In this document: positions 37,156 to 49,100 of the stretch, in pieces
How the letters are laid out: the number at the start of each line of letters is the position of its first letter
Numbering within the stretch: position 1 is the stretch's first letter
From: Chelonoidis abingdonii
Lineage: Eukaryota > Chordata > Testudines > Testudinidae
DNA: 64,000 nucleotides
Direction: 5' to 3'
NCBI RefSeq assembly: GCF_003597395.2
Contig: NC_133776.1
Location: forward strand, 36,501,128-36,565,127
The notes under the pieces: generated by a model
Seen by the model: the letters and a program-made list of their open reading frames with translations, nothing else
What the model was told of the DNA's origin: nothing
Database searches by the model: none
Program-made: the position numbers and the translations under genes

Positions 37156-38785
37156 CAGCAGAGAATCCTGTGGCACCTTATAGACTAACAGACATTTTGG
37201 AGCATGAGCTTTCGTGGGTGAATACCCACTTCGTCAGATGCATGTAGTGAAAATTTCCAGGGGCTGGTATATATATGCTAGCAAGCAAGCTAGAGATAAC
37301 GAGGTTAGTTCAATCAGGGAGGATGAGGCCCTGTTCGAGCATTGAGGTGGTGAAACCAAGAGGGAGAAACTGTTCTGTAGTTGGCAAGCCATTCACAGTC
37401 TTTGTTCAATCCTGAGCTGATGGTGGTCAAATCTGCAATGAACTGAAGCTCAGCAGTTTCTCTTTGAAGTTGGTCCTGAAGTTTTTTTGCTGCAGGATGG
37501 CCACCTTAAGGTCTGCCTATAGTGTGGCCAGGGAGGTTGAAGTGCTCCTACAGTTTTTGTATATTGCATTCCTAATATCTGATTTGTGTCCATTTATCTT
37601 TTCCGTAGAGACTGTCCAGTTTGGCCGATGTACATAGCAGAGGGGCATTGCTGCAATATGTGGCGTATATACATTGGTGGACGTGCAGTGTGAACGAACC
37701 GGTGATGGTGTGGCTGATCTGGTTAGTCCTGTGATGGTGTCGCCGGTGTAGATATGTGGGCAGTTGGATCGAGGTTTGTTGCATGGATTGGTTTCCTGAG
37801 CTAGAGTTACTATGGTGGTGTGTGCAGTTGCTGGTGAGAATGTTTCAGGTTGGCAGGTTGTCTGTGGGAAGGATTTGCCTGCCACCCAAGCTGTGAAAGT
37901 GTGGGATCATTTGTCCAGGATGGGTTGTAGATCTTTGATGATGCATTGGAGGGTTTTAGCTGGGGGCTGTATGTGATGGCAGTTGGAGTCCTGTGGTTTC
38001 TTTCTTGGGTTGTTCTTGCAGTAGGAGGCTTCTGGGTAAACGTCTGGTTCTTGTTGATCTGTTTCCTTATTTCCTTGTGCGGGTATTGTAGTTTTGAAGA
38101 ATGCTTGGTGAGATTTTAGGCGGTGGTCTCTGTCTGAGGGTTAGAGCAGATGCGGTTGTACCTTAGTGCGTGGCTGTAGACAATGGATCGTGTGATGTTG
38201 CCCGAGATGGAAGCGGAGGCATGAAGGTAGCGTTAGCGGTCGGTGGGTTTTCGATTATAGGGTGGTGTTATTTGACATCGCTTATTGCACCGTGGTGTTA
38301 GAAAGTGGACCCCCGTGTAGATTGGTCCAGGCTGAGGTTGATGGTGGGGTGGAAGCTGTTGAAATCGTGGTGGAATTTTTCCAGAGTCTCCTTCCCATGG
38401 GTCCAGATGATAAAGATGATCAATGTAGCGTAGGTAGAGAAGGGCGTGAGTGGACAAGAGCTGGAGCGTTGTTCCAGTCAGCCATAAAAATATATTGGCA
38501 TATTGTGGGGCCATGCGGGTTGCCCATAGCAGTGCCACTGATCTGGGATATATATTTGTCATCAAATTTGAAATAGTTGTGTTGAGTATAAAAGGCACAG
38601 AGTTCAGCAGCCAGTTGTGCTGTGGTATCATCAGGGATACTGTTCCTGACAGCTTGTATTCCATCTGTGCGTGGGATGTTTGTGTAGAGAGCTTCTACAT
38701 CCATGTGGCTAGGAGGTGTTTCTGGGAGTGACCAATGCATTGTAGTTTCCTCAGGAAATCATGGTGTTACGAGAAGATAGTCTGT
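37156..38785 (-). pseudogene. Penelope-like reverse transcriptase / GIY-YIG nuclease, minus-strand copy, broken
   Basis: Read on the minus strand, the first recognisable block at about 38704 is MDVEALYTNIPRTDGIQAVR. This is the reverse-transcriptase motif of Penelope elements, followed by SGTAMGNPHGPTICQYIF. The catalytic YIDD box is damaged: the frame reads RYIDHLYHL around 38425 because of an indel. The GIY-YIG region follows at about 37720-37560 (AAMPLCYVHRPNW, then EKINGHKSDIRN) with the YIG tyrosine region disrupted. The reading frame jumps several times, so no full protein could be made. The 3' tail carries the terminal hairpin sequence at 37200-37237. Confidence 0.85.
37200..37237 (-). 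ncRNA. Candidate hammerhead ribozyme core in Penelope terminus
   Basis: On the minus strand the order is CTGACGA, an extra A, a 6-bp stem GTGGGT/ACCCAC closed by ATTC, GAAA, then a 3-bp stem AGC/GCT closed by TCAT, and a C. This is the hammerhead core order (CUGANGA, stem II, GAAA, short stem III, then the cleavage base). Hammerhead motifs are known from Penelope-like elements. Stem I pairing is weak in my reading and one extra A precedes stem II, so activity is not shown. Confidence 0.5.
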
Positions 38786-41134
38786 CCTATCTCGGGGACT
38801 CTCTTTCTGCCCTGCCCCCCCCTACCAACTGAACAGTTCTGTGGCAATCTGGAAGCTACTTTTGCACGTCTCCGACTCAAAGAATACTTCCAGGACAACA
38901 TTGAACAGTGCACTGGTACACAGGTACCCTTCCACCAAAAGCACAAGACGAAGAACTCCAATGGACTCCTCCTGAGGTTAAAATGACAGTCTGTGACCTA
39001 TACATTGAATGCTTCCGCTGACGATGCACAGGCAGAAATCGTGGAAAAACAACATCGCTTGCCTCATACCTAAGTATGCAGAACGCAATCCATCCACCAG
39101 CCCCGAAACCACCTGACATTATCAATCAAAGAGGCTGATAAAGGAAGGTGCTGTTGTCATCATGAACACGTCTGACTACCAAAGGAGGCCGCCAGACAAC
39201 ATCTCTAATACCAAATTCTACAGGCACTTCCCTCAGATCCCACTGAGGAATACACTAGAAACTGCACCATCTACTCAGGACACTCCCTACACTAACACTG
39301 GAACAAATCAACACACCCTTAGAGCCCGACTTGGTTATTCTATCTACTACCCAAGATCCACAACCCGAAAATCCTGGATCCCCATCATCTCGGGCTTGGC
39401 ATTCTCACCTGAAGGACTGTCTGGATATTGTGGCTTTCTACTCAGACCGTATTGCCCAGCACTCCAGCTATCTCCGTGACACCACTGATTTCCAGGAAAC
39501 TACAATGCATTGGTCATCTCCCAGAAACACCTTCCTAGCCACCATGGATGTAGAGGCTCTCTACACAAACATCCCACGCACAGATGGAATACAAGCTGTC
39601 AGGAACAGTATCCCTGATGATACCACAGCACAACTGGCTGCTGGAACTCTGTGCCTTTATACTCACACACAACTATTTCACATTTGATGACAATATGATA
39701 TCTCAGATCAGTGGCACTGCTATGGGGCACCGCTGGCCCGCACAATAGATGCAATATTTTTATGGACTGGACCTGCGAACAACGCTTCCCTCATGCTCTA
39801 TGTCACTTCACGCCCGTTCCTTCTACCTACGCTACATTGAGACATTTTCATTCATTCTGGCCCATGGGAAGGAGCCTCTGGAAAATTCCACCACGATTAA
39901 CAGCTTCACCCCACCATCGAACTCAGCCTGACCAATTCTAACGGGAGGTCATTCTAGCGACCACGGTGAAGTGTGTACTTCACCACCGTATATCTCGAAA
40001 AACTCCACCGACCAGTTACGCTACCTTCATGCCTCGTGCTTCCATCTCGGGCACATCACACATCCATTGTTACAGCACGCACTAAGGTACAACGCATCTT
40101 GCTCTAACCCTGAACAGGACCAACGCTACAAAATCTTCACAATGCATTCTCAAAACTCAATACCGGCACAAGGAAATAAGGAAACAGATTACAGACCAGG
40201 ACGTGTATGCCAGAATGCCTCCTTGCAAAGACACACGCCAAGAAAGAAACCAACAGGACTCACTAGCCATCACATACAGCCCCAGCTAAACCCCTCCAAT
40301 GCATCATCAAGATCTACAACCCATCCTGGACAATGATCCCACACTTTCACAGGCCTTGGTGGCAGCCAATCCTTGCCACAGACAACCTGCCAACCTGAAA
40401 CATATTTCTCACCAGCAACTGCACACCGCACCATAGTAACTCTAGCTCAGGAACCAATCCATGCAACAAACTCGATGCCAACTCTGCCCACATATCTACA
40501 CCGGCGACACATCACAGGACCTAACCAGATCAGCCACACCATCACCGGTTCGTCACCTGCACGTCCACCAATGTAATATACGCCATCATATGTCGCAATG
40601 CCCCTCTGCTATGTACATCGGCCCAAACTGGACAGTCTCTACGGAAAAGGATAAATGACACAAATCGATATTAGGAATGGCAATATACAAAAACCTGTAG
40701 AGAGAGCATTCAACTCCCTGGCCACACTATGCAGACCTTAAGGTGGCCATCCTGCAGCAAAAAACTTCAGGACCCAGACTTCAAAGGAAACTGCTGAGCT
40801 TCAGTTCATTCTGCAGTTTGACACCATCAGTCAGGATTGAACAAGACTTGTGAATGGTTGCCACTACAGAACCAGTTTCTCCTCTCTTGGTTTTCACACC
40901 TCAACTGCTCGAACAGGGGCCTCATCCTCCCTGATTGAACTAACCTCTTATCTCTAGCTTGCTTGCTAGCAATATATATACCAGCCCTGGAAATTTCCAC
41001 TACATGCATCTGACGAAGTGGGTATTCACCCACGAAAGCTCATGCTCCAAAATGTCTGTTAGTCTATAAGGTGCCACAGGATTCTCTGCTGCTTTTACAG
41101 ATCCAGACTAACACGGCTACCCCTCTGATACTTG
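38786..41134 (+). pseudogene. Penelope-like reverse transcriptase / GIY-YIG nuclease, plus-strand copy, broken
   Basis: The order along the plus strand is an N-terminal part (38786-38990, LFLPCPPLPTEQFCGNLEAT, then RLKEYFQDN), the DVEALYTNIPRTDGIQAVRN block (from 39547), a region equivalent to the YIDD box at about 39830 now reading YIET after a small deletion, and a C-terminal GIY-YIG region at about 40560-40690 (QCPSAMYIGPNW). Frames change many times through single-base losses: 105, 118, 121 and 67 codon pieces lie in different phases. It ends with the same terminal sequence as the minus copy, followed by 'ggctacccctctgatac'. The lesions at the catalytic box differ between the two copies, so they decayed separately. 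Confidence 0.85.
41010..41047 (+). ncRNA. Candidate hammerhead ribozyme core in Penelope terminus
   Basis: Identical in core and stems to the copy at 37200-37237, in opposite orientation at the far end of the dimer. Confidence 0.5.
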
Positions 41135-41146
41135 ACAAAATAACTT

Positions 41147-42285
41147 GTTTTCAGCAGTCTGTTAGGAAAGACTTCCATGGCTTACTATTGTTTTCACATG
41201 GATAATAAAATTCTCTGTTTTCTCAGTCATAAGGATGAAAAGTCTGACTGGAGAATGCAAACATGCTAATCCAACACAGAGGAATTTTCACAGAGGTGTA
41301 AATAATCTGTTTTTTGGTCAAATGTGCTGCAATTTGATAAAGGTAAAACTCATAGTGAAAATGTAATATGCTCTTACTGCTGTATGAAACTGTAGAAATA
41401 GACAGGCGTAGTGCTTTGACTCCTTATACATCATTGGTGCAATGCACATCAGTTGCAGAGAGCATCAAGAAACATCAATACTGACATTGTTTTAGAGGCT
41501 TTCTTTTGTGAGCAGAATTCAGAAATTTAATTGGCTACAAAACCTATTACTGCAGCACTACACATTGAGTGGCACTAAGTAATTACACTGTAACTGCTGC
41601 ACAACTGTTGTAATTTTTCATGCAGCTATGTTACGTGATAACACGATAACTCTGATGCTAATACTAATGTTGGGGTAGGCAGCTAAAGAGGGGATTATAA
41701 TAGAGAAGTGCTAATAGTATGTCCTTAAGAAGCTGACTGCCAGGAAGCCAATGGAAGTGGGAGCTTAGGAAAATAAAAAGAAAGATGAGGAGGAAACTGG
41801 AAAAGAGAGGGGGAGAGAATGCTGTATCCTTTAACCTGGGGATGTTTTAACTGGTGTGCTGTTGTTAATCTTTAAATCCTTGGAGGAGGGGATAGACTGA
41901 GAGGTCAAAGAAATCATGACTATGTGAAAAGAAGTGGGAAGTGATGGGTTTGGGAGCAATCACCTCAGTTGATAGCTGCAAGGAGTCTTCCCAGAATACA
42001 TCTGCCAGGTTTGTGTCAGATTTCTCCCATGGAAGCAAGTGGACATTTTTTCTGAAAAGAATAAATTGATATTCCAGAGAATATCTCGTATTTTTAGGAA
42101 TAACATAAAAGGAAGCAAAGACTCCAGATGGCAGTAGTAGGAGCGAGGAGATAGTGTTCGATGGTGGTGACATTTTTGTAGTGTCTGAAAATGAGGAAGG
42201 TCAAAAAGTTCCTGCTCTGTATGAATGAGAGACCTCCTTATTAGGCACATGGCATCATCCCTTTCATGATAGATCTAGCTTCTTA
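41147..42285. other. No gene recognised
   Basis: A 102-codon minus-strand frame (42173-41865) has no known resemblance. Nothing else can be assigned. Confidence 0.55.
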
Positions 42286-42880
42286 AAAGGATATATATAG
42301 TGTGATAGAGCATGGCCAGAGGACAGCAGGAGAGGGTTAGAAGGGAGCCTTATTCCCCGTAGAGGGAAGAAAGTTTGCTATAGATTCATTAGAGCACCCG
42401 AAGCCAATTAGAGCACCTGCAGTCAGTCACTGATAAAAACCCCTGCTTCAATCAGACAGAGGAGGAGTTGGAGCAGAAAGGATTGGTGTTGGAGCAGAGA
42501 ACAGTTTGGAGAAGTGCTGCTGTGGGCTAAGAAGTCCAAGACCCTAGGTAAGGGGCACCTGGCTTGTGCAGAGGGAGGGCAGGAAGCCCCCCACAAGCTG
42601 AAGGGCAGGAGAGGAAAGTAGCCCAGGGGAAGGAACCATCAATTCAAGTGGTTCACCACTATCCTCAGGGCCCCTGGCCTGAGACCTGGAGTAGAGGGCG
42701 GATCCAGGTCCCTCCCTCACCACTCTCCTCCTCTAGGACATTAGTGGGGAAATTAATATTCCAATTCAGAGGCAAGAAATGGCACCCTGAACCTCCCCCC
42801 ACCCAAAGAAGAGGAAGCGCAAGACCCATCATAATAGTGTCGGCAGTTTGCCACAATAGCATATAAAAACATGCACATAG
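42286..42880. repeat. Repeat-like GC/purine-rich tract, possible LTR-retrotransposon fragment
   Basis: It starts just after 'atatatatag' and contains 'caattagagcacctgcagtc', 'ggagttggagcagaaagg', 'aggtaaggggcacctggctt' and a 3' part ending near 'gacccatcataatag'. I recognise this style from turtle repeats, but I cannot show paired LTRs or a primer-binding site. The 100-codon frame at 42564-42866 is probably incidental. Confidence 0.35.
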
Positions 42881-42885
42881 ATAAC

Positions 42886-43108
42886 TAAAAGTTGACAAAA
42901 GCAGCAGAAAATCCTGTGGCACCTTATAGACTAACAGACGTTTTGGAGCATGAGCTTTCGTGGGTGAATACCCACTTCGTCAGATGCATGTATTCACCCA
43001 CGAAAGCTCATGCTCCAAAACGTCTGTTAGTCTATAAGGTGCCACAGGATTCTCTGCTGCTTTTACAGATCCAGACTAACATGGCTACCCCTCTGATAAA
43101 AGTTAACA
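42886..43108. mobile_element. Penelope B terminus, near-perfect palindrome with 12-bp duplication
   Basis: The left arm is 42897-42970 and the right arm 42991-43064, 74 bp each with one mismatch in my reading, separated by 20 bases that include TCGTCAGATGCATG. The right side continues through 'ggctacccctctga'. TAAAAGTTGACA (42886-42897) and TAAAAGTTAACA (43097-43108) flank it, matching at 11 of 12. No reverse transcriptase sequence is present: it is a short inverted dimer of the element's 3' terminus. The left arm plus loop holds an intact hammerhead-like core at 42946-42983 (minus strand). Confidence 0.92.
42946..42983 (-). ncRNA. Candidate hammerhead ribozyme core in palindromic Penelope insertion
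   Basis: It has the same CTGACGA, GTGGGT/ACCCAC, GAAA, AGC/GCT, C order as the copies at the ends of the 37-41 kb element. The right arm keeps the GAAA side but lacks CTGACGA. Confidence 0.45.
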
Positions 43109-46100
43109 GTAAGTTCACAATAAGTTATTTACAGTCACATTAGTTTTATGCTACATCAGCACAATTATATATTAAATCTATGCATGCATATATATACTTT
43201 CTTAAATGTTGGCCAACTTGTTTCATACTGCACCCACAAGTGCTCTCATAGATGGGAGCAGTGTCAGAGAATGGAATGGACAGTGTGCTCAGTGCTATAC
43301 AACAAATATGGACAGTCTATTAACCAAAGAACTCACAGTTGAAGCAAGACAGGCAGTAGGCCAGAGGCTGCGGACCAGATTGTGTAATTTACAGGGGCAG
43401 ATGTCTTGTAGGGGCCTGGTCCACATGAACTGCACACATAGATGTGTTTGGCCTACTTCAGGGGCTGCGGTGGAGGGGGAGTACCATGTGCCCCCAGCAA
43501 CACTCAAGATGAGAGGTCTCCTGAGTACAGGGACTATAATTATTTAGCTGCACAAGTTTAAGTGTTAGGGGCTCTTTTTGTGCACTTCCTCCCAAGTACA
43601 CCAGCACATGGACCTATCAGAGTATAGCTCAAAATACAGGTAAACTGCAGTGAGGTAACAGTAAACTTTGTCAGTGTCACAGATATACATATTCTTGCAT
43701 TTGACCATGATCAGTTCAGCCAAAACAAGGTTTCTATTTCTGCATGGGCAATAAAACTTAAAGAAAATGAGACATTTTAAAAAATCAAATTGACTTTCTG
43801 AAGACATCCCAACTAACAGATTATATTATCCAATTGAAATGAAATTTTATTATAAAGCCATAGTAGATGTTAAGTTAATCATTGCACTACATTGGCTGAA
43901 CATTTCAAATACAGAAGCATGAATTGGTTCATTAAAACCAACCAACCAAAGAAATCTCCTAACCGGTTGGAAGATAATTTTAAAGTGCAATTAAAAGGAT
44001 AACAACACCATATGCATGTATGTAGCACATTTCATTTAAAGCTGGCAAAGCACATTACCAGTTAGGGAGAAAATCGATCCCATAGAATCTAGCATGATTT
44101 TTTCTGCTGGGCACTTGAGTTTCCCTAGCTGGATTTAGTGAATGACATCTGTTCCTTAAATATATTCCCTCAGGAATATGAGGAATGCAAAGTCTGCTTT
44201 TTGCTATTTATGCGGGGAACCAGTTGGAGGTCTCACAACACATTTATTTGTGATTTTTTACACCTTAACTGAAATGGCAGGATGCTGAATCTTTAACAAA
44301 GACTTTCTTTATCTGAAATGTTAATTAATCATTTGAAGTTATATGTCTATTAACAAAAGTAAATCCATTCTCCTCTCAACTTTCACTTTCTTGGCGCTGG
44401 TGATGTCACCATTCCACTACTTCTTTAGACATCAGAGCCTTCCAGGGTGGGCTGGCAAGGCATGATTTTTCAAGCAGACAAAGAAGTTCTCAGGCCTTTT
44501 TCATATGCTGCAGAGAAGTATAAAAGGGCACAAGCCCTTTTTAAAATGTCTTTTTCAGGTTATCCTTTAAAATCAATGAGCTGTTGTGTCCTATTGCCCT
44601 GTGTGTTTAATTCGTCAAGAGGTATTGTTCTGAAGTGAGGTGCTAAAGGGTTTCCTTTTACTATTTATGTCTAGGTCTTTATACTTTTTAATCAAAATAG
44701 CTTTTCTCTTGCTAGACCACAGTCACATTTGTAGTGTAGCTGTCTGATAGAAGGCTTAGACTGGTGGCTTATTCAGAAATTATTGCTGATTCTGCCTACT
44801 CTTTTCCCCTTTCTTATTTGTTTTTTTCTTTTGGATGATGGTGGAATCCCTTGTGCTTATAGGGCTGATCACACTTCCTGTGGTTAAGGCCATCCAATAC
44901 TTTCCATTAGAAGACCCTGTTTTAAGTTGCTTATAACTTCAACCATATGGACTGAAAAGTTCATGTTGGGTTTCTTCCTCAGGCTGAATTTTTTTTTGTG
45001 AAAAGTTTCAGCTACAGTGCTTCAGCCATTTTCAAGAATAAGATTGGGGGAAAATATGTTGTTTTGTTCACATCAAAAATGTCTTTTAGCTCTTTTGTTG
45101 GGAAGATCTAGCACCTCTATGCTTTGGAACAGGGACCTAAAATTTGGCAGGAGGGTTGTCCTGCTGTCGGGGATACGCCTTTTGCTGTTCCTGTGAAATA
45201 TCACACAAATTTGGCCAAGTTATCAGCCTCAGCTCAAATTTGCTCAGTAGAAATTTGTTAACATTTGGCAACTAAATTAGCCAAAGATTCTTTCTGTGCT
45301 GGGCATGCTCCAGCCCAGGAATGCAAGGGACTGAGCAGGACTTTGCCTCCAACTGCAACTTATGGTTGCTGTAGGCTGCTATGCCAGTAGTGAAAGCAGG
45401 GAGACTCTCTCCTGGAATCTTAGAGCTCCTTTTGTTGGCTTCACAGCAATGTGAAGGAGGAAGCACGACAAGAGCTTGCCTGGGGTTGGGATAGCATCAG
45501 AGGAAGTAGATTGGGACAAAGATCCTGTAGGGGGAATAGACTGGGAGTTGTGAGATGCAGAAGAACTGATATTATTTTAATGTAGTTTTTTGAGTGCAAT
45601 AAAATGTAGATTTAAACGCTTTCTTATAGCAGTTAGTATTCACAGATACAGTATTAATGTGTAACACACATTTCTTAATCAGAAAAAATGAGACAAATGC
45701 TGGTTCCATTGAAGTCAATAGGAATTTTTTCATTGACTTTGGTGGGATCAAGATATGGCCTTACAGGTATAGATTTGTAACTATCCAGTAGATGTTAGTT
45801 CTTGTTGAATGATAAATATTATATTTGTAGACTAGGGAATACTTTTACATACTTATGTAGTCTATATAATTGTTCTGAACTGGCTATTAGAAAATAGCTC
45901 TTTTTAATAGTTTTTGGTAAGCGAGTGAAATCGCTTGGGATTGATGGGTGAAATTCCATGACAAAAGCAGTCCTGTCACATGTTTTTGTCTGTACATTAA
46001 TGAGCACTACTCTGGGTAATTCAAAAGACTGTCTCATTTGTTGTATGACACGGAGCTTGAATGCTTGGCACTGGAATTCTTCTTTCAGTTCTTTTAGTCT

Positions 46101-49100
46101 TTTCATCTATGCATCCTCATTACCATAGATGTATCTCATTCTAGCATCCTTAGCGGTATCGATAATAAATTGATAAATTTCCTAAAGTTATATCTTCTAT
46201 ATGAAAATATTATACATTACATATATCGTGATATAGACTGAGGTCCAAATTTTGCTTTCATTTACACCAGTGTAAAGTCAGTTCAACTCTGCGGTAGTCA
46301 ACTGAGTAAGTAAGAGCAAAGTTTGATGCGACTGCCTTAGAATTTTGCTTTACGCTGTTAACTCTTGTTTCATATACTTATTTAAAAATACTTAAAAGTA
46401 TTTCAGCTAGCACAAAGGCTACAGCTGCAGTCTGACTATAAATATTAGCTAATGAAAAGACTATCACTATCAATAGCATATCTTCTGTTGGAACAGATAT
46501 AAGTATTAAATAGGGCATAGGATCTAATTTTCTACATTAAGTGCTCCATTTAGTGGCTTTCTGAGGAACTAACAAAAATGCTTCATGTCCACAAGAAGCT
46601 TCTCTGCTCTTAAAACCACCATGGATGCAAGCAGTAGAATACCACAAAATTGATAGAAATTGCTATTTAAATGAATGTGAAATAGCATACAGTCTTTTAA
46701 GAACATCATTTATGGTATTTCACAATGAGAGTACATTGCTGTTCTTTGGGAAGTTATTCTTAGCTACATTACAACACACTTTGCATGTCATAACAAGACA
46801 TTTTTAAAGAGGAAAATGTTTCCAATAGCCTTTTGCAAGTTAACTGTTGTAATGAAATAGATGGATAAATATCAGAGAATGTTAGGTGACAAACAGGCTT
46901 AATGATCTGTAATATGCCAGTTCTTAAAACAGTTATATTTATTATAATAGTTTTGGACTTTAATATATTATTCAATTAATTTCAAAAGTATCAATCGAAT
47001 ATTTTTGACATATTTTTCTGCTGGTCAGATAATTAGTGAAATTTTGTTCCAGTGAAATTATTATAATGACAAAATTTGCTCCATTATATATTTGACAAAT
47101 ATCTTTTCTGCTTTTCCACTGGCTCTAATTATCACCTGAGTCTGCAGTTCCACAGAGTGTACTTGTTAATTTCGTCACTTCAAGTACCTGCCTAACTTTT
47201 GACCAGGAAAACAGCAAATGCGCACTAGAGTTTAGATATCATCTAAGGCATGATTTGAACCTAAGCCTCTGTAGATGACAAGCTAGTGTATGAATTCACT
47301 GGATCACCTTTGATTCTTGATAAGTATTGCCTCTGTGACTTTCTAGAATATCTCTTAAGCTATTAACAAAATTATCTGTATTCAGCACAGGAAATATACA
47401 CACAAGGGCTAGATTTTCCAAAGTGCTCAGGATCTAGAATTGCAAATTTTTACAAGAGCTGAGCTCCAGTTTAGGGAATGGCCAGATTTTCAAAACTGCT
47501 TATCAGTTTTGGATTCATTGATCCCAATAAGAAGATTGGTTTGGGTTCAAGACCCCTGAATCATATTTTAATACTAATTTGAATCAAGAGCCAAACAGTA
47601 CTTTTTCTGTTTATGCTATCGTACAGTAAACTTTGGAATCTTGTAGCACAAGTCACCTCTTATGTAGGATCAAGTCAATGGAGCATTATTCCATATTCAC
47701 ATTGGGGTAATAGTGATCACAATATCAGGCCAGTTGCTTGTTTTTTGCGTTTTGCTACAATCTTTCTTTCTTGCTCTTGCTTTCTTTCAGGTTGTTCTTT
47801 TTCAATCTGATATACTGTACGTCTCTTGGTTAGGATAATGAATGCCTATTAAGAGGTTGCTGCTGCAATACAAATTATGCATGGGATAAGCAGCAATTTA
47901 GGTATTGTTAGAAGCTTTCAATGTAAATATAAAAAATAGTGATGTGTCAGATCAGATATTCACTGTAAGGATGATTTTGGACTATAAGGACTGCCTAAAG
48001 TGGGTAAAGGAGACTCAATAAAAGGAAATAAAGTGAGAATAAATCAGTCATCACAGAGTCTTAGTAGTTGTTGTGGAGGCTTGGTGCTTTTCTCCAGCTT
48101 TTGCCAGGAGCCCTCACTAAATGAGCCCACCCTGACTCATCAAAGCAGCTGCCGCTCTCTGTTGTTCCTTGTGTTTGGTAGGTGAGCAGTGTGGGCCTAA
48201 CTGCCGCACAGCTTGCTGCTGCTCTATTTGCAGCCTGGCACATTCCAGCTAAACCCCATAACTAATACTCTGTGGTACATCTGAATCAATGGAAAAGCCT
48301 AGGTCCAAAGAGCAGCAGAAAAATGCTATTTTTTAAATTTTTCTTCCCTGAAGACTTTTCAGATGTTATTTGAGACAAGGCTTAAACAAGATATTGATTA
48401 TTGCCTTCTTACAATGCCTGCCAAGTAGTAGATCTCAGTTCCCAGACAAAACAGGAATCTTGTAGCCAACTGAAATGTTAGATATGTAATGGATATACAG
48501 TACCCATAATATGACTGGACGTTTGCATTGCTAGGGCCTGATCATGTGAATTGCTGAGTACCCCCAAACCTCCATTGAAGTCAATGGGATCTGAAGGTGC
48601 TGAGTACCTCTGAAAATGAGGCCAAGAATTCACTGTTCTCTACTGGAAAACAAATGAATTAACGGGTTTTGAACTAACAGTTAAAAAGACAGCAATTGTC
48701 TGGGAGTTTGACTGTATCATTTAAACTCATCGCAGAATGAGGGAGGTTGCACACCAGTTAGCCTACTCCTTTTTGGTAGCTCTGGTCAAAATCAACCAAA
48801 TCCAGCCAGTTCAAATGCTTGGCAAAAACATAAAATTACATTTTCTGAGCCTTGTTCATCACTCTCTAGCAAACTCCAGATGAATTATTGTATGTTTTGA
48901 TTAACATTGTACAGAATATTTTTGCTTGGCTGTCTGGGCATAACTGTACCCAGAGCTGTTATAGATTCTGATCCTCAAGGTTTGATTGGGCCAACTGGAG
49001 TTTTCATAAATTAGAATCCTTTTCAGTTCTCTCGCCATTGCTCACCCCTTGGCAAAACTGGACAAATGATTAGCAATGAGTAAGTTATGAGCAACTTTTA

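Larger units (their letters stand above)
37144..41146. mobile_element. Penelope-like element B: head-to-head inverted dimer inserted as one unit
   Basis: Two partial Penelope-like copies face away from each other: a minus-strand copy (37156 to about 38785) and a plus-strand copy (about 38785 to 41134). The outer ends are inverted copies of the same terminus. ACAAAATAACTT is found immediately outside on both sides (37144-37155 and 41135-41146), a 12-bp target duplication. The pair therefore entered the genome as one unit. Both copies contain reverse transcriptase and GIY-YIG sequence broken by frameshifts. The plus copy reaches further 5' into the reverse transcriptase region. Confidence 0.92.

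Noticed and set aside
42286..42880. Complete LTR of an LTR retrotransposon
   Set aside because: No second LTR, no primer-binding site and no gag or pol sequence found nearby. It was kept only as an unresolved repeat.
42886..43108. CRISPR-like or tRNA-like palindrome
   Set aside because: The palindrome is made of Penelope termini with a target duplication. There are no repeated spacers and no tRNA fold.
47245..47310. tRNA gene
   Set aside because: Only an antisense B-box-like tract is visible. At most it is the head of an old tRNA-derived SINE.
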